Assembly: GCA_029204225.1 (NCBI GenBank)
Contig: CM055092.1
Coordinates: forward strand, 46,877,486-46,941,485
Source of the DNA: Diphasiastrum complanatum
Lineage: Eukaryota; Streptophyta; Lycopodiopsida; Lycopodiales; Lycopodiaceae
DNA: 64,000 bases
Direction of reading: 5' to 3'
Part shown: positions 36,381 to 49,452 of the stretch, piece after piece
How the letters are laid out: each line of letters begins with the position of its first letter
Position numbering within the stretch: the stretch's first letter is position 1
Made by a program: the position numbers and the translations under genes
The notes under the pieces: generated by a model
Seen by the model: the letters and a program-made list of their open reading frames with translations, nothing else
Database searches by the model: none
Told to the model about the DNA's origin: nothing

Positions 36381-37266
36381 AATGTGAATAAAATATTGTT
36401 AAAATGGATATCATCTAGAAACAGTTCAAAGGCAAGCATCTTTTGCTAGCTAGCATGAAGTGATAACATGAAAGTCATTTTTTTTTTAATAACACATTAT
36501 GCATGAAGGCTGATGCAGACCCATAAAAGAATACACATAGACTTGGATGAGCATAATGGAAAGAGAAACACGCTTCAAGAAATGGATGCAAAGAGTTAAG
36601 CTACATGCTATTGAAAAAACCTTGGAGTTGCAGACTCATAGTAGGCATCTGTGGGGCTTCAATGGTTCGTCGGTGTATGGTGTGAAAGTATAGTACTTTG
36701 GAGACCTAAAATGGATCTTTAATGATCCGCAAGAGTTATTATGTGCTTGCTTACCAATCTATCAGAAAACTAGTTACCAAAAACTTGATCTAGATTGGCA
36801 GTTTCACAAAAAACAAGCAGTGATAATGGAAATACAGATCATAGACACAAATCTGAGTTGGCACGTGTGTACTACATGTTGTAGTATGACCTACAAGTTG
36901 TGTTTGAAGTCTTCAAAGTGTTGGTTTCATTTAGATCATCAAGAATCAATGTACATGAGAGTAGAAACTTGAGGTTGCCAATGTGCTCCAAAAATAATCT
37001 ATCTTCTCACTATGGAGAGATGGAATACATAGCAAAACTCACTTCCTTTGGAAAGTTAGGTGAATTTCTAGCTTGTAATACGGAAGTAGACTCAACTTTC
37101 TTGTCCTAAAATGAAACCCTAGCCTAGATCCTAGAGTCATGCTTGGTAGGTGCATGGTTGGTAAAAATCTCATCACAAATCAAGGTCTACATTCTATAAA
37201 GTAGGAATCTCTGCCAAATGGACACAACCACTCCTGTTACTCGAGCTAACCTACATTAGGTGTAGA
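36381..37266. other. No gene recognised
   Basis: Non-coding sequence with scattered CACGTG words. It is the 5' flank of the truncated element J. Confidence 0.4.
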
Positions 37267-37284
37267 TTGCCACGTGGCACTTTG

Positions 37285-39546
37285 GCCATACAATTGTCAA
37301 ATCAAATTACTTATTCGTCTCAGTCAAATGGTCTTGCTAAGAGAAAGAACAGAACCGTAGTTGTGAATCGGCAAAGTGCATGTTATCACATGCGACTCTT
37401 CCGAGGTGCTTCTGGTCTGAAGCTGTTTCAACACCAACCTATATTCAGAACAAATGTCCTACTAAAGGTCTCTTAGACAAGACACCATTCGAAGTTTGGA
37501 TAGGTACCAAACCTTCTTTATCAAACTTACGAGTTTTTGGATGTACTACTTTTGTGCAGATACCTCATGATCTCAGGAAGAAGCTCGACTTCCAGAGTAT
37601 CAAATGTTTCCATCAGCTACACTACTTCAAGTCAAGCCTACAAGTTGTTCAATCCCATTGAGTCGAAGATATTCACTAGCCGGGATGTCATCTTCATCGA
37701 AGATCAGTTTCAAGACCTCAAAGGAAAGGGCAGTCCCCATGTAGCCAACCTATCAGATTCTCCTGATGCATTGAACTTTCCAGTTCCTCAGTCAACTATT
37801 TCCACTATAGGTCCAAACTCTTCTACTTCTGATGAACAACAAATCAACGATGAATCAGAAGATGATGTTGCATTTCAACAACTACAGTATGATGGAAATG
37901 GTCAACTTCCTCTATTACCCAAAAGATCATCAAGAATTAGCAGACCACCTAATAGATATATCAACGAGTCTGCAGCCTACCTTGTTCAGGAGCTTACGAC
38001 TGTCAAAGAGGCACTCAGTCAGCCTAATTCAGATCTCTAGAAAGAAGCTATGGGTAAAGAATATTCATCTCTTATCAAGAACCAGACATGGACAATTGTC
38101 AAATTACCTGCAGCAAAAATGTAGTTGATTGCAAATGGATTTTCAAAGTCAAGTACAATGCAGATGTAAGCATCAACAGAAGCAAGGCACGACTTGTCGC
38201 CAGAGGTCTCTCTCAGGTATACAATTTCGATTACACTGAGACCTTCAGTCCAGTAGTCAAACATTCTTCTATTCGATTGTTGCTATCATTTGTCGCTGCA
38301 GCAGATTTGGAAATACATCTAATGGATGTATAGACAGAATATCTCAATGGAGTTATCGAAGAAGACATTTAGATAGTGCAACCCAAAGGTTATATTATCG
38401 AGGGTAAACACAATCATGTGTGTAAACTCTATAAGGCACTTTATGACTTGAACCAATCTTCTCGAGCATGGTTTCAAAGGATCAAAGCTTTTCTTATTGA
38501 TCAAGGCTACACACCTAACTCTTCAAATTCAACGTTTACTTCAAATAAGTGTAGTAGTCTTTTATCATTATCACTTTGTACGTTGATGATACATTTCTTT
38601 TTAGCAACAGTACCGATCTGATAAAAGAATCCAAGACAATGTTATCTTCCAAATTCGACATGACCGATCTGGGAGAAGCTCATTTTTGCCTTGGTATACA
38701 AATTCACAAAGACATAAAAAAAAAGTTGGTTTACATTACACAACAGAGGTACATCTACGACATGTTAGTTAGATATAATCTGATTAATTACAAGTTAGCT
38801 CTCTCACCAATGGAACCAGGTCTCAAATTGTCAAAGGACCAGTGTCCCCAAACAATTCATGAGATGCAGTAGATGCGTGAGCATCCTTACCATTCTATTA
38901 TAAGATCTCTTATGTACGCCATGATCTATATCAGGCCAAACATAGCTTTTGTAGTCAACTCTCTCAGTTAGTTTATGACTAATCCTAGTGTAACACATTG
39001 GAAGGCACTTATCAGAGTCATGAGATATCTTCGAGCTACTATGGACTTTTGCATTTGTTATGGAGCATTCGGCAATGACAAACTCAATTTACTCAGAGGT
39101 TATTCAGATGCAAGTTGGGCAGGAGATGTAGACACTCGTAAATCCACTTCTGGATTTACCTTCCTCAACAATGGTCCAATTTCCTGGGACAGTCAAAAGC
39201 AATCTTCGATAGCTCTATCTTCCACTAAATCAGAGTATATCGCAGCCTCTCAAGCTACAAAGGAAGCAATTTGGTTGAGGAATTTACTCTCAGATATCGA
39301 TCTGAATCAATATGCTCCGACGACATTATTTTGTGATAATCAAAGTGCCATCGCTTTATTAGCCAGCCCTAGATTTCATTCTAGAGGCAAAGTTCTCAAT
39401 GAAGAGGTCAGAATTGCAGTACTGTAGAACACAAGATATGATAGCAAATAGTTTTACCAAAGCATTAAGTTTGGATACACATAAAAGATTCTGTGTAGAA
39501 CTAAGTTTGAAGGTCAAGGCATTCAAGGATTTAGATTAAGAGGGAG
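37285..39546 (+). pseudogene. Ty1/copia pol of element J (integrase end, RT, RNase H)
   Basis: Truncated inside integrase (SQSNGLAKRKNRT at 37320). In order: integrase C-terminal part (37380-37661, LRVFGCTTFVQIPHDLRKKL), linker (37730-38040, PKRSSRISRPPNRYINESAA), RT (38088-38870, KSKARLVARG-type, FSPVVKHSSIRLLLS, YIIEGKHNHVCKLYKALYD, YVDDTFLFSNSTDLI) and RNase H (38975-39427, GYSDASWAGDVDTRKSTSGF, SSTKSEYIAASQATKEAIWL, FCDNQSAIAL). The YVDD active site and RNase H acidic residues are present, but frameshifts and stops separate the pieces. Same family as element C. The purine tract AAGAGGGAG ends at 39546. Confidence 0.88.
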
Positions 39547-40030
39547 TGTTGGATTGGTCTCCTTCTTACTAATCGATTTTAGTCTTCATCCATTTTTTAT
39601 CCAGTTTTGCAGATTTTCCTGTGTTCTTTTACAGTTTGTAGATTTACACGGAGATTGACTATAATGTCGCTTTTCATTTTCCCTCACTTTGGCTTTTTTG
39701 CCTGTCATGAATCTCGTGTAAAATCACAATGTCACATTCTTGCATTTTAGCGACACTATCGTCTGTCAGGAATTACGAGTGAATATGCAGAGTCACATTT
39801 TTCGCTTTTACCAAAAGTGCTTCAATTGTTAAGGAAATGACTCTGGCAAAAGTGTAGGGCTACTCTAAATGGGATTTAAAGGACATTGTCATCTTTTTCG
39901 CAAAATCCCGACACTGTCGCCTGTGGCAGTTAAGTTCATTTCTGCAGAGTGACAGTTACGTTCATTTATGCAGACAAAATGTTTATGGCCAAAAATGTCA
40001 CCACTTATCAGCAATCATTGAGAAGGAACT
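39547..40030 (+). mobile_element. 3' LTR of element J, truncated
   Basis: Starts TGTTGGATT directly after the purine tract. It is collinear with the U3 half of the element C LTR (CAGAGTGACAGTT, GTAGACAAA-TGTTTA words) up to about 40015, then ends before the promoter-like part. Confidence 0.75.
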
Positions 40031-41218
40031 GGATAGCACTAATGCATTTCCATTTCTAACACCTTAGGGTGGAAACTTCAAAGTATAAGAGCCAATTTTA
40101 TTTCATAGATGTCCATTTTTACTTTAACCTACCTTTATGGTGAAAAACATCACAACCACTTTTCTTTTCATGAGAATGCATTTATTTTCTATTTAGCTAA
40201 TTACCTTTCATATGGTGCAAGGGCCTGTCCAAGGGCCTTTCGTGCAAGGGAGGGCCCTTGCGGGAGGGCAAGGCCCCGACCTGCACATAAGGCCTGAGGC
40301 TCATGGGTCTTACACGACGTAATGCAAGGTGAGAAGGTGAAGAGAGAATGCACATTTTTTTAAAGAGAGAACCCACATTTTGGAGAGAGGATGCACATTC
40401 TAGAGAGAGATGACATATTTCGGAGGAAAGAGAAAGTTGCATGCATAATCCATTCATGGTGCTTTTAAAATACAAAGCAAACCTGAGCACCTAGCATTAG
40501 GGTGGAAAACATCACACCTAATTGCCTCTTCAAATTTACATTTCTATTTTTTCATACCTTTATTGAGAAACATGAGATCCAACTTTCATATAAATACATT
40601 TTTATTTTTTTTCTACCTTTACCTCTTTCTTGAAAGGTGGTTCGATTATTAAAATAAGGTGATCGATATATCACGAGAATCTTTGCTAAGCTTTTAGATT
40701 GTTGAAAACTAAAACAACAAAGATTGCATTATAGAAAATAAAAAAAATCAACTTTAATGCTCAAAATCACCCAGGAGTTGCATCTTATCTTTTAGCAAAT
40801 CATCACAATAGCGCTTAATCTCAAGTCTCTATTGCGACACAACAAAGCTAAAAACCTTGTAGCACATTTTAATTAAAGTGATTTTTAATAATGAGATTTA
40901 CTTATATTTTATACCTTTCACCAAAGTATATACATGTCAGCGTGGCTAATATGTACTTTCTTCTAAAATAATATTTAGGTTTTGAGAGTACTTATAGTTT
41001 TCTCAAAAGTTATTAATTATCCAAAGCACCTCCAAGGCTGCAAAAAACACATGTTGAGAAGGGTTGATGCCAACAACAAGAGTTTGGCCAGATTTATCTC
41101 CCAGCTTTTAGATTAATCCGCTTGAAAACTCTGACAGGATGTTGATCTCACTACAAATTGTAAGATTTAAATATTCACAGGCTTGCATCCTTGACCCCTC
41201 CTTTGCACATGACAATCT
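40031..41218. other. No gene recognised; GC-rich palindromic patch
   Basis: At 40215-40300 there is a GGGCCTTGC/GCAAGGGCC-rich palindromic patch. AGGGTGGAAA with following ACATCACA words recurs at about 40069 and 40497, an old duplication of about 425 bp. Otherwise AT-rich and unremarkable. Confidence 0.4.
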
Positions 41219-42049
41219 TGTGAATCTCACATGTGTGGAGTTCCCACTACATGTGATTTAGATCTCCTAAGGTGTGTGGATGCACAATGATCAAGATTAG
41301 ATTGAGATTCAAGATCTATCTAGCTCTCAATGGCAAAAAACACCCTACTACATGCATTAACTCACTTACAAAGTACATACACATGTGTGGGAAGTGTTCC
41401 GAAATAAAACTAAGTAAAAACAAGCTGCTCTCCTTGGATAGAGAGAGAATCCTACCAGTAGCTCTCGGGTAGAGAGAGAATGCTAGAAAATACTTTGATC
41501 CAAAATCTCACTTGATCCCAAAATCAAATTAGCATAGAATGAGAAGTACAATGATAGTAGTAGATCCACGAGCTAATTCTAACTCAAACATGATTGGACC
41601 TCATATATACAACCTCTTAATCCTATTGGACCATTGATGCATCCACCTCTAAATTCTATTGGTCCATTCACAAGCCTATCTCAAATCCTATTGGACCATT
41701 GATGCTTCCACCTCTAAATTCTATTGGACCTCTTGAACTTTGATTTGTCACACATCAAACTAACTAAAGACAGTTGTAAAAAGCCTATTTAGCATGAGTC
41801 TCACCTCCTACACTAATTTGGCTCAATAGAGGCATTACATGTGGATTTCACCAATTTGCCATCTATGCCAAATTTTGACCCTATCAAAATTCTACACAAA
41901 GATGCTTGACCATAAAACTTTGTGAGACCCCTATGACAAACATTTCTAATTTATTTTACAATTCTCCACATGTGGAACATCCTCCACACATGTGAGATTC
42001 ACGCACCTAACATGAAAATACCAAGCTAAATTTTTGCCAATTTCTCACA
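41219..42049 (-). mobile_element. 3' LTR of element D, 831 bp
   Basis: Plus-strand ends TGTGAATC and TTTCTCACA, followed by the purine-tract complement CTCCTCCTC. It contains CACATGTGTG near the U5 end, like LTR B. A fragment of the same LTR lies reversed at 63260-63438. Confidence 0.88.
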
Positions 42050-42875
42050 CTCCTCCTCAAAAAATAGCTTGGAAAGGTACTAGATCACTTGAGAAGTTTG
42101 TAAATCTTTTTGAGTGGATCCTTTGGTATGCATAAGAAGTGAAGATCAGCCAAGGGATCCATCATAGCGGCACCCTCACCATATCCTAGACAAGATCTCT
42201 TTTGTAGATAATCCTTGCCAATACCTTTGAAGAGTACTCCACCAATATGCCACTATGATCATGGGCTTCCTCCATGCTTGATGATGGTCTATGATTTGAA
42301 AGCTCCACATGCATGATGGCTGCACCATAAATAGAGAAATACAAGACTTCCAAGCCTCATAAGGATCATAGAGATCAAGATCATAAGATGTGAAAAAATG
42401 ATGATCATCAAAATTATGCTTTCTAGCTTGACTAGTCCACATACAATGAACTATATCCAAAAGATCTAATCCTGATATCAGAAACTATCTTGACCTTTTT
42501 TAGGCTAATAACTCTCTCAAGGATGTAAGTGTCCACTTTGGATGCTTCACTTAATCTCAAGAGGAGTTCACAATTTGCCTCAAGACATGTGAAAACATGA
42601 TTTTCAAAAACATGAGTAACAAGCTCAATCTTGTTCTTACTAGAACCAAGAGCATACTTTTGATAATACAATATCTTGCTTTCAAAATGTATTGGAAACA
42701 TATCTAAGTCAATAATGACAAGAAACATGTCCATACCATAAGCATCATACAAAACTAGTATAGCCTTTCTTGAACTTTGCGATCCAAAAAATTCAATGAA
42801 GCAAGATAGTATATCAAGTAAAGGAAGAGAAGCATATATGAATGTGTTGTAGTAAATACAACATGAAAGATGCCC
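42050..42875 (-). other. Non-retroviral insert with open frame in place of RT/RNase H
   Basis: Between the integrase end and the purine tract there are 826 bp with none of the RT or RNase H motifs seen in all sister elements. The largest minus frame (42752-42432, 106 residues) reads IIDLDMFPIHF, ENHVFTCLEANCELLLRL, DTYILERVISLKKVK; no domain recognised. It may be captured host sequence. Confidence 0.5.
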
Positions 42876-44100
42876 CTATTTTCCATGTAAGGTGAGCCAT
42901 AAAGACTTAGCCATGCATCTTGAAGATCTTCTTGAAATCATATGAAGAAGAGACGACTCCTCACACCTCGGCCCCATAACTTGAATACCATCAAAAGAGA
43001 TAACTTGTGATGCTTCTTGAGAAGCCTTGATCTCGGCCACTTCCAAGGTTGAATCTTCATGCAATATGACATCTCTATTCACAACCACTTTTGAAATAGA
43101 GAGTGTAAAGACACTAAAGGCCTCCTTGATGGATGAGTATCCAATCATGATCCATGAGTTTGGATCATCCTTCCTCCTTGTTTCCAAGGGAATATGTGCA
43201 AAGCAAGCACTACCAAGTTCACTAAGGTGATCAACCTTAGGCTTCATCTGGAATAAAACTTCATATGGTGCTATGCCTTCAAGAAATTCAATACTCCTCA
43301 AAGCTTTGATCTTCAATGAGAATTGCTTCTCACCATATGCTTTGAATAATAGGGAATAATCATACACCATAAAACTTGAAGAGAGAAGATATGTGCATCT
43401 TGTGTGATCATCATCCTTTGAAAGATTGGACATATAAGAAACATCAAGAGATTTTGCACTCTCACTTGGATCCAATTTGCAGATGCCTTCAAATCTTGAT
43501 CCATATGCAAGAATCTCACCATCCTTCTTGATCACACAATTGTCAATATGGAAATTGACATCAAGGCACTGTCAAGAAGTTGTCCAACACTTAAGATGTT
43601 CTTTGTAAGCTTTGGGAGAAAAAGAATATTGTTGAGAAATAATCTTCAAAAGATGCAAGCTTCAAGGGAATAATCCCTACTCCTTCAATATTGCACTCAT
43701 GCTTACTTTCAATGTATATGGTCTTCTTGACTCCTTCATAAGGCATAATAGATGAAAAAGAAAGCTTGGAGCCACACATATGTGAAGATGCTCCACTACC
43801 AATATACCATGAGTTATCCTTGTTGAAGGTGGAAGAGGAGAAACTTCATGCCATAAGAGAGCCTTCTCCATCACTTGCAATATAGTTTTCCTTCTCATTA
43901 GAGATGTTGGCTTGCTTGAGTTGATTTTCTTCTTGAAGCAATTGGTGGCATAATAGCCTTTCTTCCCACAATATATGCACTTAATCTTCTTCTTTTTTGA
44001 AGTAAAATCTTGAGAGGAATCATCATCCTCTTCATCTTGGTCTTTGGCTTTGTCATTAGAGAAGTGTTGGTGCCTCAAGAGTTTGTACTCTTGTCTTGAT
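42876..44100 (-). pseudogene. Gag tail, zinc knuckle, protease end and integrase end of element D
   Basis: Minus order: Asp/Glu-rich gag tail with a zinc knuckle lacking its His (KCIYCGKKGYYATNC, 44078-43960), a decayed protease, protease C-terminus (IKKDGEILAYGSRF at 43530), then without the zinc and DDE core the integrase C-terminus (FLEGIAPYEVLFQMKPKVDH, GSACFAHIPLETRRK, VVVNRDVILHEDS, RRSSRCM). The catalytic integrase core is deleted. Confidence 0.78.
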
Positions 44101-44660
44101 TATTCACAAATAGGCACACTTTGAAGGGCCTCTAAACTTGACAGCTCCTCCTTAATGGCATAGGATTGGACAAGGTTGTCATATTCATCTCTCAAGCCAT
44201 TGAGAATGACTTGGACTAGCTCACTTTGATTGATTGAATCACCAATACAAGAAAGCTCCCTATGAATATCCTTGACTCTCAAAACATAATTAGATGAACT
44301 CTCATCACTCTTTTGACTACTTTGGAAGATTTGATTTCTAAGAGTGAGGAGCCTAGAGGTGTTCTTAGCCTCATAGATAGGCTTGAGACAATCCCAGGCT
44401 TTCTTGGCTGTAGTACAATCACCAATCTCTCTCAAAATCTCATTAGAGACATTCATCTTGATAAAGTGGAGAACCATCCTAGCTCTCTTCTTGTATTTTT
44501 GTACTTCTTGAAGGACTTGAGGCTCCTCCTCAATCCCAAGTACAATGTCTATTACATCTTGGAGTATCAAGATTGACTCCATTCTAACCTTCCAAATAAA
44601 ATAGTTGGAGGTAGATAGTCTTTCACTAGATTTCAATAGGTATGAACCCATAGAAGCCAT
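44100..44660 (-). pseudogene. Gag of element D, downstream copy
   Basis: A 186-codon frame from MASMGSYLLKSSERLS through WKVRMESILILQD, HFIKMNVSNEILREIGDC, SNYVLRVKDIHRELS and VILNGLRDEYDNL. This is the copia gag domain, continuous with the zinc-knuckle region after a stop at 44100. It is near-identical to the copy at 44991-45611 and clearly related to gag of element B. Confidence 0.85.
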
Positions 44661-46016
44661 AAAATAGTGAAGAGTCCTTGTAATGAGACGCTAAAATGTT
44701 GCTACACTCTCACTATAGGATCCAATAATGATGTTCTACCAATTCCTATGCAAGATCTTGCAACAAACAGTGGGATGTCGATTCTCACTACCTCTACCAA
44801 TCTCTCCAAAACTAGATCTACTTCACATCAAATGATGGAGTATGGGAAAAGTTAGGATCAAACGCTCTTAGCACGTGTGAAATACACTAAGAAACCAAAT
44901 TCGACTCATATACAATGATATTGCATGTAACAAAATGGCTAAGATCTCAAAACAGTTCCTAGATCACATATAGATCAGATTGATAAGCATTCAACTGTGA
45001 TTTGGGATCAAACAGGCAATCTCTTGACCAAACCAAATGTGTCCACCCAGGTCTAGGTGGCCTACCACACTTTGAAGGGCCTCTAAACTTGACAGCTCCT
45101 CCTTAATGGCATAGGATTGGACAAGGTTGTCATATTCATCTCTCAAGCCATTGAGAATGACTTGGACTAGCTCACTTTGATTGATTGAATCACCAATACA
45201 AGAAAGCTCCCTATGAATATCCTTGACTCTCAAAACATAATTAGATGAACTCTCATCACTCTTTTGACTACTTTGGAAGATTTGATTTCTAAGAGTGAGG
45301 AGCCTAGAGGTGTTCTTAGCCTCATAGATAGGCTTGAAACAATCCCAAGCTTTCTTGGCTGTAGTACAATCACGAATCTCTCTCAAAATCTCATTAGAGA
45401 CATTCATCTTGATAAAGTGGAGAACCATCCTAGCCCTCTTCTTGTATTTTTGTACTTCTTGAAGGACTTGAGGCTCCTCCTCAATCCCAAGTACAATGTC
45501 TATTACATCTTGGAGTATCAAGATTGACTCCATTCTAACCTTCCAAATAAAATAGTTGTAGGTAGATAGTCTTTCACTAGATTTCAATAGTTCGGAACCC
45601 ATAGAAGCCATGAAATAGTGAAGACTCCTTGTAATGAGACGCTAAAATGTTGCTACACTCTCACTATAGGATCCGATAATGATGTGCTACCAACTCCTAT
45701 GCAAGATCTTGCAACAAACTGTGAGATGTCGATTCTAACTAGCTCTACCAATCTCTCCAAAACTAGATCTACTTCACATCAAATGATGGAGTATGGGAAA
45801 AGTTAGAATCAAACGCTCTTAGCACATGTGAAATACACTAAGAAACCAAATTTGACTCATATACAGTGATATTTCATGTAACAAAATGGCTAAGATCTCA
45901 AAATAGTTTGTAGATCACATATAGATCAGATTGACAAGCATTCAACTGTGATTTGGGATCAAACAGACAATCTCTTGACCAAACCAAATGTGTCCACCTA
46001 GGTCTAGGTGGCCTAC
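44116..46016. repeat. Tandem duplication of about 950 bp (leader plus gag start)
   Basis: 44116-45065 and 45066-46016 are head-to-tail copies with only scattered differences. Each contains the first 180 codons of gag and about 400 bp of leader. The joint reads GGCCTAC|CACACTTTG. The low divergence indicates a recent event compared with the surrounding decay. Confidence 0.92.
44991..45611 (-). pseudogene. Gag of element D, upstream duplicate
   Basis: The same gag domain from MASMGSELLKSSERLS to SLEALQS, then it runs into duplicated leader sequence and ends after a short unrelated tail. Since it lies nearest the 5' LTR it would be translated first, yielding a truncated gag. Confidence 0.82.
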
Positions 46017-46301
46017 CTAACCCTCTTCAGAAGCCTATAACTTTTGATTGGCTCAACTAAATGGAATGAAACTGATTGCATCAAAAACTAGACAACATAG
46101 CTTTAGAACAAGCTATCTAGCAAGATTTTTGGATCTAACATGAAAGAAAACTCTCAAACTGAAATTGGTATGAGAGATTTCAACAAGTTTAGTCATATTT
46201 TGGTAAATTATCAATTGAGGCCAAAACTCATTTTAGACTGAGAGATAAACTTTTTGAAGTTATATTAGTTTAAAATACATTCAATAAACACTTATTGAAA
46301 G

Positions 46302-47245
46302 TGTGGAAAAGTTGGTAGTCAAGTTTGAGAGAGAATTAAATTTGAACTTTGGGTACATTGAATCTAGACCCAAAAATAGTAGGGTATACATTTTAGAGAA
46401 GAAGCCAATTGGACAAATAGGGTTTGGACCTATTATAAAAGGATGTAACTCATAGAGAGACACATCTTCTCTCTTCTCTCTCTCTCTCTCATTTCATCAT
46501 TATACATGGTTCTCTTTGGGTTCTACACTCACTGGTGCACTCTCATAATGTTATCTTGCAATTCTATGTGTAGAATGATTATTTATTGTTATTTTTGGTT
46601 TCACACATTCTTTTGGTGGAAAAAAGAAAGATAAGTCTAAGTTGAAATGCTTTTATTGTGGAATCAAAGGGCATTTTGCTAATGAATGTTTGAAGAAGCA
46701 AAGAGATGAAGGTAGCAAGCAAATCAACTTTACTAATGACGAGGATCTAGGTGGTGGTGATTGTCTTTTGATGTGTTCTTAAAATCTAATATCAAGTGAA
46801 GGTGACAAAGATTCATGGTGGATTGATAGTGGAGCTAGTTCACACATGACTAGTCACAAGGAGTTCTTTACTTCTTTGGTCACTTATAATAGAGCAAAGA
46901 AAGCAATTCACATGGCCAATGGTGGTGAGTGTGTGATTGAAGGTATTGGTTCAATTCCTATTTGTCTCTCTACTAATAGGAAAGCAAGACTTGATGGTGT
47001 TCTTTACATTCCTTCACTTTTAAAGAATTTGCTAAGTGTTGGTCAAATGATAGAGAAAGGATACATGGTAAAGTTTGGTGGTGATGCTTGTTTCATGACA
47101 AAGGAAGAAATCTTGGTTGCTAGAGGCAATAGGCAAGGTAGACTTTTCAAGCTTGATGCTTTTGTTATGGCTAACAAAAAGGATGGAATGGAAAAGGAGA
47201 TTGGTCTCAACTTTCCAAAAAAAAAATTTAGCATCACATCCTTCT
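46302..47245 (+). mobile_element. Copia element K: short LTR, zinc knuckle and protease
   Basis: A 304-bp LTR candidate (46302-46605) starts TGTGGAAA, has a TATA-like TTATAAAAGG at 46433 and ends TTTCACA. Coding follows directly: a normal zinc knuckle (CFYCGIKGHFANEC at about 46649-46690), an acidic spacer with one TAA, and a retropepsin domain with WWIDSGASSHMTSHKEFF (46818-46871) through LLKNLLSVGQMIEKG to GRLFKLDAF. It breaks at about 47225 against opposite-strand RNase H of L. Primer site and most gag are deleted. Confidence 0.72.
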
Positions 47246-49350
47246 GAGACACTTTTACAGTCGTCTTTGAGAGATGCCCAGCTAGCATCACTGTATGAAA
47301 GCATCATAGCATAAGCAATGTGGTGTCCTGTGAGGGAGACCAGACTTCCCTGTCCTATTCTAGATGTATGCAGCTGTAGCTACTACTCTAGCCCACAATA
47401 CTCTTGGAGCTTTCGAGTAGGCCATCATGCATCTGACAGCTTCCATCAAGGTCCTATTCTTCCTCTCTGCAACACCGTTGTGCTGCGGTGTGTAAGTTGG
47501 AGTCCTTCCGTGAATAATACCACGATCATTGCAGAAGTCAATGAAGTGATTCGAGATGTATTCGCCACCTTGATCTGTTCAGATCTGCTTCACTTTGTTG
47601 TCGGTGCATCTCTCTGTCCAATTCACATACTCTATGAATTTATCAAGTGCTTTTGATTTATTCTGAATCTGACGAATTTACTATAGTCATAATGAAGGTT
47701 ATGTAATATTTCGAGCCTCCTACTGAGATCACATTGAAAGACCCACAGATGTTAGAATGCACTAACTCCAGAATCTTAATCGTTATGTAAGAGTCTTTAA
47801 CAAATGGAGTCTGTGACATCTTACCCTTCAGGCATGCATCACAGGTGGTCAAATTTTTCGCATTCGAGATGTCGATCCCTATTATTGCTCCATGATGGCT
47901 TGCTTGGTAAAGTGCCATCTAATTCATGTGGCATAGTCTCCTGTGCCACAGAGTGTCTGGTGAATCATCATGAGCCTAATGCACCTGATCTGTAGGTAGG
48001 CATACCTTCAGGTGATATAGATTACCTTTTCTTCTTCCTTGAGTGATCAGGGTACTGGTACTGGCATCAATAACATTGCATGCTTTGTCAGAAAACGTCA
48101 CACGCATCCTTGCATCAGCTATCCTTGCCACAGAAAACAAGTCTATCTCTGCCATTCACGTTGAGCCAGAGTGAACCAATACTGTTCACTTGATGTTTGA
48201 ATACATCTCCAGAAACAATGAATCTTGAAGGATCTGCTCTTCAAAAATCAGACACAATTCGTCTTGATATCACAAAGTGTGAGGTAGCTCCTGAGTCTAG
48301 GATCACCTCATGTGTGTCAAGTGTTGACACAACACACACCTCTGCACAAATGTAGGCAGTCGAACAATTCTTGTTCGATCTCTCCTCATCCATTTTTGAG
48401 CTCTCAGGCTTCTCGACATAGGACAAACTGTTGTTGTTCTCCTGTCTGTTCTATGTTGATTTATTCCTTGGGTTCAGGTGACAGTCGATGGCTGCATGAC
48501 CCTTCTTGTTGCAGTGGATACATTCAATTTTTGGATTGAGCCAGCACGTATCAACTGTGTGTCCATCTTGTCTACATCTCATGGAAGTCTTCTTTTCTCC
48601 ACCTTCTTGTTTCGATCTCCCTTTGTTTCTCCACTTGACTTTGCTTGTCCCCTTTGCTTGCTGATCGCGATCCTGTTTTACTCCCTCTCAAGCTTAAATT
48701 GTTTCTTGGTCTTTTCTTTGTTGTTATAGAGGGCTTGGTTAGAAGCATTCTTGTGATCAAGATGCTCTCTAGTCTCGACTTCCTCTCGAATTTTGACAAT
48801 TGCCTTTTCGAGGGTCATTGTAGGATCTTTCCCGAGTAGAATTCTGGTTGTCTGAAAAGATCTGAATAAGGCTCTTAACAAGTAAGTGAGCTGCTTCTCA
48901 GCTGACACTACATTTTCTGCTCCAGAATTGTGTAGTGATAGAAATGGATCCTTCATATTCCTTACAAAGGAAGTGAGGTCTTTTCCATCCCACAGTAGAT
49001 CTGTCAACTGATCTTCCAGCATCATTATTTTACTTCATGATTTCATTTAAAATCTCGTGAGCAGTGTATCCCACATCTCCTTTGCCTTGGAGAGTGTAAC
49101 TACGTCAAGTGTGAGACTATCCTTGATGGATGATGATAGCAAGGCTACTGCCTTGTCATTTTTTTCCCTCCACTCGCATAGCTCTTTGCCTGATGTTGTA
49201 GGCATCTCCTCTATGCCATGGGAATAAACTTCACCCTTTAGTATCAACGAGGTCTTAACTTTCTATGCAAGAAAGTTAGATCATGAAGAATCCAGAGCTG
49301 TACAGATCTTGGACTATATGTTGACGATAGAAGCCATTGATTTTGAATTT
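47230..49350 (-). pseudogene. Copia element L: gag, protease, integrase; RT deleted
   Basis: Minus order: gag (49247-48678, MWDTLLTRF, then EDQLTDLLWDGKDL, TYLLRALFRSF), a zinc-knuckle region (48575-48470, CRQDGHTVDTC and CIHCNKKGHAAIDC), protease (48340-48240, EVILDSGATSHFV), GAG-pre-integrase Cys pair (TTCDACLKGKMSQTPF, 47860), integrase core with QHNGVAERKNRTLMEA and WARVVATAAYI (47470-47360), then a direct jump to RNase H (YSDASWASLKDDCKSVSE, 47300-47240). RT is missing. Confidence 0.8.
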
Positions 49351-49452
49351 CGTATTCACTTGTTGATGGTTGATTGTTTGAATGCTTAAGCCCCTTGGAT
49401 CTGATAGATTTTTGGCTATGTCAGATTATGACAAGGTAGGCTCTGATACCAC

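Noticed and set aside
43027-43230. Plus-strand frames opposite gag and integrase (also 44313-44576 and 45264-45527)
   Set aside because: Antisense shadows of the minus-strand copia frames; the two gag shadows are duplicates because the DNA is duplicated.
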